Source: Uloborus plumipes (lineage: Eukaryota > Arthropoda > Arachnida > Araneae > Uloboridae). From it: a stretch of 64,000 nucleotides of DNA. This document shows positions 57,191 to 64,000 of the stretch, one piece after another. Under the pieces are notes generated by a model. It had not been told where the DNA came from. It was given only the letters and a program-made list of their open reading frames with translations, and made no database searches. How positions within the stretch are numbered: position 1 is the stretch's first letter; every line of letters begins with the position of its first letter. The stretch is from assembly GCA_038373865.1 (NCBI GenBank), contig JAXGGA010000021.1, positions 306,001-370,000 on the forward strand, given 5' to 3'. The translations under genes and the position numbers were made by a program.

Positions 57191-57473
57191 CTCACATAAG
57201 TCATTATTAGCAGCCATAGTCACAACACACACAGTATCAACAGTCAATGTTCAAATAAGCAAACAAAAGTCACCTTTCTATCAACTATCAGTAGAAGTCA
57301 ATCATATGTTTCAAAAAACCACTTTTAGGGAAAAAAATACGAAAGAATATCAAGTAATTGAAAAGGAAATACATACATGAATAGCAAAGCAAGTAAATTT
57401 TATATACACTATATACAGTCACAATCAGCTCATTAAAAGGCGTGTTTGTGTGTATTAGATATTGGAACTCATT

Positions 57474-57737
57474 TTAAAAGATTTTCTTGATGCACGCTTT
57501 TTTTCGTGGCGGTTTTGGCGGGGCAGTTTGTGTGCCAACATCATTTTTGTTGGGAATGGGCTTCAAGTGAAGCGTGGTGACGTGTTTTCTCACCACATTC
57601 AAAGCGTGAATGAACAGCAAGGTAGAGACGCTGTATAAGAATCCGGAGACATCATGAAATCCGGTGTAGTAGGTGAGTTGGGCCCCGATAAAACAATAGA
57701 AAGAGATAAGAAGAAAGTAAGTAATCATGCTCGCCAT
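57474..57737 (-). CDS. Small two-helix membrane protein, unidentified, 87 residues
   Basis: An intact minus-strand frame from ATG at 57737 to TAA. An in-frame stop lies seven codons upstream (TAA at 57756-57758), so the start is well delimited; ATGGCG has a favourable context (AAGATGG). The protein starts MASMITYFLLISFYCFIGAQ, with a first hydrophobic helix at about residues 5-22. After LTYYTGFHDVSGFLYSVSTL comes a second helix at about 31-48, ALNVVRKHVTT, and then a basic, proline-rich tail (TAPPKPPRKKACIKKIF). Codon use is clearly GC-richer than the surroundings, which supports real coding. I do not recognise the family. A short tail rich in Lys at the C-terminus (KKIF) would suit an internal-membrane protein, but that is inference. 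It may be a single-exon gene, a retrocopy, or the last exon of a longer gene, though the upstream stop argues against the latter. No polyadenylation signal is evident just downstream. Confidence 0.6.
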   Translation of the reverse strand: MASMITYFLLISFYCFIGAQLTYYTGFHDVSGFLYSVSTLLFIHALNVVRKHVTTLHLKPIPNKNDVGTQTAPPKPPRKKACIKKIF

Positions 57738-58108
57738 CTTCGATAGTATGAGAACTTAGCATAAATCAAAAGAGAGCACAATATTTTCAACGTCAACCTT
57801 AACAGCTTTTAAAGAAATAAAGGCGAACTTATTCAGTTTATTAATATTGTTAAGTCTCCTATTGTTAATGCAGATAAAAACGCATTGTCACGTTTCAACA
57901 TTTATTTGTTACAATGTAAAAAGTTATTGTTGTACTGATTAAATTTTCACAAATAACAATGATTTTGGAAATATATTACCCAGTATAGACCGGACCAATA
58001 AATATACTTAAAAAAATAAAACAATGAGATATAGAATTTGTACTTGCATATGTTTGGCTATGCCCGAAAAATTATGAGGGAAAAAAATCACACAAATAAA
58101 ACGCAAAA

Positions 58109-58702
58109 GGGGCATTTCACGGTATTTGTGACATAGGGGTGTCCGTAACAAAACTTTTTAAAAGTTTAAAATTTTTATATATATTGAAAAAGTACATTCT
58201 AAAGTATATGAATATCATATTGTTTTCATAATTCACTTTATATTATGTTTGTAATTGCACTCAGAACATTGAAAATGCAATTTTCACTGTTACGGACTCT
58301 ACATTGAATTTTTCTTTAAATCTGGCTTAAACCGATTTTTAAGCCAAAACTAGTACTTGAGACAGATAAAGTAAAGGCTCACTTCTAATATAGCTAACAA
58401 TTTTAATCAAAAAGTGCGTTCTATAAAAAATTATGGATTGTGAAAATGATGACTGTAGAGTCCGTCGCAATAATTAGAATAAAAGTTTAGTTTTTAAAGA
58501 AAAATTCAATGCAGAGTCCGTAACTGAAAATTGCGTTTTCAATGATCTGAGTGCCATTACAAACATAATATAAAGTGAACTATGAAAACAATATGATATT
58601 CATATACTTTAGAATGTACTTTTTCAATATATATAAAAAATTTAAACTTTTAAAAAGTTCTGTTACGGACACCCCTATGTCACAAATACCGTGAAATGCC
58701 CC
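58109..58702. mobile_element. Fold-back element with about 220-bp inverted repeats
   Basis: GGGGCATTTCACGGTATTTG at the left and its complement at the right start arms that remain paired for over 200 bp, including GACATAGGGGTGTCCGTAAC and TGTTACGGACTCTACATTGA. They surround a unique centre of about 150 bp (58335-58485). Flanks share AAAAG. Such long inverted repeats resemble Mutator-like or fold-back MITEs. No coding sequence. Confidence 0.88.
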
Positions 58703-58866
58703 AAAAGAAAGTTTCAAAGGTTATGCATTTCGTACAATGGAGTGACGTTCCTAGCATGGGTATTACCCGGTCGGTGATATGCGATGTCACTCCCCCCCCC
58801 AGCAGAAAAGACGTCATATACAGTGGCCGCCGTTTATATGAACCATGTTTGTTCTAATTAGTTTTG

Positions 58867-59161
58867 TTGTTGTGAATGACACCGCGCGGGTACCAGAGCA
58901 CGAGTGATGCATCTACCTATTTAATGTGGAACAGAGGTGCGGCTTCCGTTTTTCGAGCACCATTAAGGTGGAAGTCCGATTTAGCTCAACACACATGGCC
59001 ATAAGAAACGTTTATAGGGTAGGCAGCCATTCAAAACACACTCATACAAGCGGAGAAAGGACAGTAGGGAGATAAAGTACATCCATACCCGAACCGGGAT
59101 TCAAACAAGGGGCCTCCCCATCCCGGTCAGAATTCTCTGACCACTAGACAAGGTGGCCGGC
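58867..59161 (-). mobile_element. tRNA-derived SINE with 14-bp target duplication
   Basis: TCTAATTAGTTTTG occurs on both sides (58853-58866 and 59162-59175). On the minus strand the element starts GCCGGCCACCTTGTCTAGTG. It carries an A box TCTAGTGGTCAGAG and a B box TTTGAATCCCGG and ends in a short ACAACAA tail. It is unlike the SINE at 18483 in sequence, so it belongs to a second family. Confidence 0.9.
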
Positions 59162-60240
59162 TCTAATTAGTTTTGACTCAATAAAGCAGGATCTTTTGCT
59201 CTTTTTGACGATTTGATTCAAGTAACCGGCGTCCGCAGTAGAAAAATATATACACTGTTTCTTATTAGTAGCATTATTATTATTTTCAAAAGCCAATGGG
59301 GTGCAATAGCATCCCCTGCTGGTGCCTATGGCTAAGACCCTGCCCTCACTTCTTGAAAAATGATTTCGACCACAAATTACGACGCCACACTATGGATACG
59401 CTCCCTCCGGACCTTTGATCGACAATCACCCACGCTCGAGGCCACGCCCCATGACAGCTCATCACACGCTGTAGATTGAGAGACTTCGGGAGCCCTTCCT
59501 CTGTCACAGAGGGGCACAACATTGGGGGGCCCGAACACGTGCTGGCTCCGTAATTGCCTGGCTGACTTAACCCTTTTCCACCGCTGTGCACAGTTGTGGA
59601 TTTTAGGGGGCCCGTGCCCCTCCCAATTAGACAAAATTAGTTCAACTATGTCTGTGTGCCAAAAACTATTCTTTATTTTATCTCTTCACAACATAAATAA
59701 AAAAATTTTATACTGTTTCTCTCAAAACGCATTAATAATTAAGAATCAATAAATTGAATTCTAAAAATAAAACAGCTGAATTGAGGAATATTACTTAAAA
59801 ACATAAGATATAATAGAAAAATGTCCCAAGGCAAATTAAAAATTTACCAGGCAGTGTGTATGTTTTCTTTGAAGGTGTGGGAATACTCTTAGTATTTAAT
59901 GCTTTAATAAAAAACTTCAATTACATTTTTGATTGCCAGATAAGAAGCAGTTTGATAGGATAAACTGCAGAGAGGAACATTGCAACAAAAAATATACGTA
60001 ACTTCAAAATTTCAATCTAGTAATATTCTTACATTGAATAAGTATTCATAGTGAATTTGCAAAGTTTAATAATATTACCCTCTTTTTTTTTAAATAAAAA
60101 TAATAAAATAAAATGAATGGATAAATAATTATCGAACGAAATTTCTCCACTTTTTTTTTTTTTTTTTTTGAAAAAAAAACCTTAACACTTCTATTTTACA
60201 TATATTTCAGAAATGTTTTTGAAATTAATTGCAAAATTTC

Positions 60241-60483
60241 AGTGGCGTAAGCAAGAGGTGGCCATCAAAGACAGACAAAAACTGCGTTTTTAAGACTTCA
60301 ACTTCCAAAAATTACAGTCGGGATTGCGCTCAGAAATTTTATTAATCAACTATCAATTGTCAAGTATCAGTCTGAAAATTAATAATCTGATTAGACATTT
60401 AAAGAAAAAAAAAAAAACTTAGCGTCATACCTACTTAAATGTAACCTGGGTCCCTCCCGAAACAAAATCCTGGCTACGCCACT
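60241..60483. mobile_element. Short element with AGTGGCGTA ends
   Basis: AGTGGCGTAAGCAAGAGG at the left and AAAATCCTGGCTACGCCACT at the right are inverted repeats of the same type as 23524-24203. Flanks GCAAAATTTC and GCAAAAATC suggest an imperfect 9-10-bp duplication. 243 bp, non-coding. Confidence 0.7.
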
Positions 60484-61251
60484 GCAAAAATCAACTTAGT
60501 AAAAATATGCTTTCATTTGTTTATATATTCGATAAAAAATGTTCTGCAGTATTAACTATACATTAAAAATCAAGAAAAATCTTTCATATTTCGTTCATCG
60601 AGTTCTAAAACTCAATTGTTTGAAGTTTAGAAATGAGCTATTAAATATTTAATTGGATTTTTTCTCGGTATCTCTAACCTTAAATATTTTTAGCCGTCAT
60701 TGCAAACATTTTGTTGTGAAAGAAACTGCATGTGATGGTACAATGGTGGATATTAAATGCAGAAAAAAATAATTGGTTACATTTACTTACTATTTTCTTC
60801 CCAAACCTATGGATCAAATTTATTTTACAATTCCCAGTACAGAAATAAACTCTAGAAAACACCGACTTATAAGATAATCACATATTTGAATTACTAAACG
60901 ATAAACTATTTCAATTCCTAATTATGTACGATTTCTTAATTTTTAATCACCTTTGAAGTCGGTGGCTTCTTAACTACAATCGAACCTAATTAGGTTTGGT
61001 TTTAAAGACTAATTTCGTGTTTGTTAAATTTGTGTTTAATTAAGGATTCGGTGGGTAAGGTATTCGTTTTGAAGTCGGAGGCACCGACTTCAAAAGGTTA
61101 TTAAAAATTAAAAAATCGTATATGAGTAGTTTGGTATCAAAATAGTTTATCGTTTAGTAATTATTTTTTCTTATAAATGCACTTTATAAAAATAAATAAA
61201 TTAAAAAAAAAATTGTATTTTGACATTCCGAATTCAAATTAGTTTTTCACG

Positions 61252-61491
61252 ATGGCGGACTGCGATAAGTGTGTGGTGTACGATCCAGAACACATAACCC
61301 AACTTAGCCCTCGAACCTTAAAGCTCTTTTGGTTTTGTGGAAAAAGTTCTGGGTTAAGGTCATTGAATCAAATCCGGCCAGGGATACACATCCTTACGCC
61401 ACATATTGGTGAGCCGGTATCTCAGCAGACGGCGCCATCTCCCACCGTATACTGCCGGGCGAAGCACAAAATTCGTATCTGCACTTTTTAA
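61252..61491 (+). other. Possible short coding frame, ATGGCGGAC start (doubtful)
   Basis: A 79-codon plus-strand frame starts in a good context (CACGATGGCGGACTGCGAT). It reads MADCDKCVVYDPEHITQLSP, RTLKLFWFCGKSSGLRSLNQ and IRPGIHILTPHIGEPVSQQT, then ends. A GTGAGC motif near 61407 could be a splice donor after codon 52. Base composition is more balanced than around it. I recognise no family, and the CGCCATCT / AGATGGC motifs that follow are typical of arthropod repeats, so a transposon origin is at least as likely as a gene. Confidence 0.2.
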
Positions 61492-61591
61492 CAAAATTGA
61501 GTTATCGACACCAGATGGCTCTACGTGACGTAATTTACCTAAATACAATATTATATAAAGCAGTTAGTGCCCGGCCCTAAGCAAGGGCTAA

Positions 61592-61903
61592 GGCAGGAAT
61601 TCAAGTGAAACAGGCGATCGGAAATTGCAATCGCTACCGGAAGTGAATTACATTAGAACGTTTCTTGATAAAAACATCGTGACGTCAGCGTGACGTTTGC
61701 CTATGAAAAACGAGCTAGATAAAACGTCACAGCCTACTTGGCGAATAAGAGGAGATCGCTGACTGCTTGTGAGCTCTTATTGGCTCCACCCGTAGTGACG
61801 TCAATGCGATTAACATTTATTGCGATTGCAACTTATCCAAATTTGGGAATTTGCGATTGCAATGGTGAGTTGCGATCGTCCGTGTTACACTTGAATTCCT
61901 GCC
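61592..61903. mobile_element. PIF/Harbinger-like MITE, copy 2 (inverted)
   Basis: Inverted ends GGCAGGAATTCAAGTG, flanked by TAA (61589-61591 and 61904-61906). The interior matches copies 1 and 3 in reverse orientation, and GTGACGTCAGCGTGACG shows the shared TGACGTCA octamer. 312 bp. Confidence 0.87.
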
Positions 61904-61964
61904 TAAGGCAGAAACATGAAATACACCGCCAGCTCGTTTATTCCAACCATGGACTGCAGTTTCT

Positions 61965-62010
61965 TGCTTATTATGCACTCATCAGCATGGTGATGAGTGC
62001 ATAATAAGCA
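61965..62010. repeat. Perfect 20-bp hairpin between two MITEs
   Basis: Arms TGCTTATTATGCACTCATCA (61965-61984) and its exact complement (61991-62010) are separated by GCATGG. It lies in the 370-bp spacer between MITE copies 2 and 3, next to GTTTATTCCAACCATGGACT, whose role is unknown. Confidence 0.95.
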
Positions 62011-62273
62011 CAATATTATGTGTTCATTTGAAAACCGGAAGTATTTTTTAAAAAAATCTGAAAAAGTATCATCTGAATCAAAAACATGGTGGCGCAAAAC
62101 CTTAACCGCTTACTCGTTGCACTTTTTTTTCTAAAAACTGACCAAAATTCATCAGGTTTTTTTATTTTTTGTTTTTCATCTTCATAATATTTTAAACATT
62201 TTGAACTGAAAAACACTGCCTTTTCCTTTGAATTTAGTGATTTTTTAAAGGTAGGAAAATTTTAATCAACTTA

Positions 62274-62585
62274 GGCAGGAATTCAAGTGAAACACGGACG
62301 ATCGCAACTCACCATTGCAATCGCAAATTCCCAAATTTGGATAAGTTGCAATCGCAATAAATGCTAATCGCACTGACGTCACTACGGGTGGAGCCAATAA
62401 CAGCTCACAAGCAGTCAGCGATCTCCTCTTATTCGCCAAGTAGGCTGTGACGTTTTATCTAGCTCGTTTTTCATAGGCAAACGTCACGCTGACGTCACGA
62501 TGTTTTTATCAAGAAACGTTCGAATGTAATTCATTTCCAGTAGCGATTGCAATATGCGATCGCCTGTTTCACTTGAATTCCTGCC
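62274..62585. mobile_element. PIF/Harbinger-like MITE, copy 3
   Basis: GGCAGGAATTCAAGTGAAAC at the left and its complement at the right, flanked by TTA (62271-62273 and 62586-62588). Same orientation as copy 1, opposite to copy 2. TGACGTCA occurs twice, as in copy 1. Confidence 0.88.
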
Positions 62586-62780
62586 TTACTCAATTTTAAT
62601 TTAAAGTTTGCTTTCCTCGCGCATCCAAGACAGGCTGAAAAGCTTCAATGCAGGCATTGAGAAAGAAAAAGTAAATTTTGAGGGGAGAAAATTTTTATTT
62701 TCTTCAAGTAATGTGCATCGTTGGTGACAAACAATATTTCAAAATTGGAGATCTATAATAGTGGTATATTAGTTGAAATG

Positions 62781-63110
62781 TTAATAATATTTCTGTGGAT
62801 GGTAAATTTTGAAACATGGTATGCATAGTCCTACATTGCAGTCTTTGTAGTAGTATTTTGTCTCCTTTCGAACTCTTTCCCCATTTGCATTCGTCTTACT
62901 GCAACACACTTTACATTCTCTCGCAGGATTTGCTTTCTTGTCTGTAGAGGGTATTAGTTCTAGAAAATGGCGTTCCATCAATCGACTTAGTGACGCTTCA
63001 TTCGATGGACGACCTCCTCTTGAAACAGGAACGGAAGCTTGATATTTTTCCAATATTTCATCGACCAAATCCTTTCGAAACTCCAAATAAATAAAAGCTA
63101 ATAGGGGCAC
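62781..63110 (-). pseudogene. piggyBac-type transposase C-terminus
   Basis: The minus-strand frame reads PLLAFIYLEFRKDLVDEILE, then KYQASVPVSRGGRPSNEASL, SRLMERHFLELIPSTDKKAN, PARECKVCCSKTNANGERVR, KETKYYYKDCNVGLCIPCFK and IYHPQKYY, ending at TAA. The last 45 residues have the spacing CxxC...Y.C..VGLCxxCFxxYH of the Cys-rich, zinc-binding C-terminal domain of piggyBac transposases, which binds the transposon ends. The RLxxRHF...P motif before it is also typical. The catalytic DDD domain is not found upstream, although the frame itself is undamaged. It may be a remnant or the last exon of a domesticated copy. Confidence 0.85.
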
Positions 63111-64000
63111 GACAAAAAGTAAAAGTTTTGAAGTTTTAAAAATATCAGAAACGCAACCCTAGTCTGTGGGCCAAGTGCAAATATCGTTCAGGTTCGTTTA
63201 CCAATCTTAGGGACTACGAGAACTTGCTTGAAATCTATTAATATTGATGTACTCAATCAAAAAATCCAATGTTCCCAAGCGAAACTTGTCTCATTAAGTT
63301 TTAATTAGTAATTGAAACACGAACTCTTTTCCTTGGCCTGCTCACTCTTTCACTAGAGACGTTGTCCCTAGGTGGCGCTATTGCACAAAATATTTGCAAT
63401 CTAAAATTTTAATAAACAGTTTTTCAACCATAATTTTACTTTTTTACTCGATTTACATTTCAAAATATATTAATACGTTTTGAATCACTCACTTTTTTCG
63501 CTGTGTGACTTAATATAAAATCAAAATCGAACATCGTATCAATCCGCCAGGCGTTTCAGATATTCTCATTCTTTATTTTTGATCAAAGAGCGCCAGTTCG
63601 CGCGGTTTCGTTTCGCGTCGCTGTCTTTTATGGCTTGATATCCCCTTTTGGCGATGTTTCACAAAGAGCAACTTTTAGTGGGACGACATTGTTGTATACC
63701 GTATTTTTTGCCGTATAAGACGCACCGTCTTATACGGCATAAATTTAAGATTAATTAAAATTGGGGGATTTAATTTAAAATTGGGTGTGTCTTACACGGC
63801 GAAAAATACGGTAATATTGCGTTTTTTTACGCTGCTATTTTGAATAACGTTTGATTTTTCAAAATTTTAATTAAATCTTATAAAATTGAGTGTTTATTGT
63901 TTTTGCTACATAACTCGCAGTCGTGAAAGGAGTTAGTGTAGGAGATATAGAGATTAAATAAGAACCAGTTTAGACATTTTTTGTTGCTGCTTTATTTCTA
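63111..64000. other. Right edge of the window
   Basis: It contains the small MITE at 63699-63811 and a short CpG-dense patch at 63590-63630 (CGCCAGTTCGCGCGGTTTCG). No piggyBac catalytic sequence or other gene is seen. Confidence 0.65.
63699..63811. mobile_element. 113-bp MITE with CCGTATTTTTTGCCGTA ends
   Basis: CCGTATTTTTTGCCGTATAA and ACGGCGAAAAATACGG are inverted repeats, flanked by TA on both sides. A second, inner inverted pair (AGACGCACCGTCTTATACGG) makes a compact double hairpin. Similar to widespread TA-targeting MITEs of animals. Confidence 0.8.

Larger units (their letters stand above)
37834..57473. other. Upstream APC or intergenic DNA, repeat-rich
   Basis: No coding exon could be assigned. 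Elements with clear ends are listed separately. The stretches 37840-39140, 39770-41360, 44930-46140, 48130-49600, 50510-51620, 51730-53670 and 54410-56900 hold only AT-rich sequence, poly-G/C tracts and eroded repeat pieces. Among these is a diverged repeat around 54480-55400 (recurring AAAATTTTCGGAAGAGAGTT-like motifs) and a GC-rich patch at 49425-49560. Confidence 0.7.
57738..62780. other. Intergenic, transposon-rich
   Basis: Bounded elements are listed separately. The stretch 59285-59630 is GC-rich and non-repetitive within the window, with overlapping short minus-strand frames. I cannot classify it, and an old repeat is likely. The stretches 59640-60230 and 60490-61230 are AT-rich with nothing recognised except two GAAGTCGG / CCGACTTC pairs near 60957-61100. 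Confidence 0.65.

Noticed and set aside
59346..59634. Two overlapping GC-rich minus-strand frames of 81 and 85 codons
   Set aside because: The frames overlap each other, show no family features and end in G-rich repeat-like sequence. GC-rich repeat debris explains them better.
62271..62588. Whether the GGCAGG-ended MITE is driven by the neighbouring piggyBac
   Set aside because: piggyBac elements duplicate TTAA. The three copies show TAA, TAA and TTA, which fit PIF/Harbinger instead.

Overview
The window looks like AT-rich, intron-rich arthropod nuclear DNA. A spider or other chelicerate is my best guess, from the repeat style and the gene's intron size, but no feature proves the taxon. The only gene I identify with confidence is an orthologue of APC (adenomatous polyposis coli), the scaffold of the beta-catenin destruction complex. 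It lies on the minus strand. Nine exons can be placed, all with canonical GT/AG sites and matching phases. In transcript order they are 37833-37679, 19523-19455, 18002-17852, 10117-9960, 8833-8716, 6775-6518, 4838-4746, 4607-4390 and 1625-1. The last runs off the left edge. Together they encode a variable, acidic and serine-rich N-terminal part, the complete armadillo-repeat domain, and the first part of the long disordered tail. No N-terminal coiled coil and no beta-catenin-binding repeats lie inside the window. The start codon is not settled.

Two other coding signals stand out. One is an intact single-exon frame for an 87-residue, two-helix membrane protein at 57474-57737 (minus), which I cannot name. 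The other is the C-terminal Cys-rich end of a piggyBac-type transposase at 62781-63110 (minus).

Most of the rest is intron or intergenic DNA built from transposons, nearly all short non-autonomous DNA elements with readable terminal inverted repeats and target-site duplications. By a hand tally, elements with definable ends cover about 24-25 kb. They include hAT elements with perfect 8-bp duplications (22131-24956, 31460-33460, 37100-37655, 53679-54402) and one with a near-perfect duplication (42678-43751). There are pogo/Tigger-like MITEs flanked by TA, PIF/Harbinger-like MITEs flanked by TAA or TTA, Helitrons in both orientations, a broken Tc1 element, several mariner remnants, two tRNA-derived SINEs with target duplications, a probable solo LTR, and several large fold-back palindromes. 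Elements are nested inside one another, so relative ages can be read.

Layout: 1-11 kb, APC armadillo exons with modest introns. 11-17 kb, a large intron with nested Helitron and mariner remnants. 17.8-19.6 kb, two small N-terminal exons. 19.5-37.7 kb, an 18-kb intron packed with hAT, Tc1, Helitron and satellite-bearing MITEs. 37.7 kb, the most upstream recognised exon. 38-64 kb, the far 5' part of the APC locus or intergenic DNA, repeat-rich, with the small membrane-protein gene and the piggyBac remnant. I found no rRNA gene, no intact tRNA gene, no CRISPR array and no operon-like arrangement.
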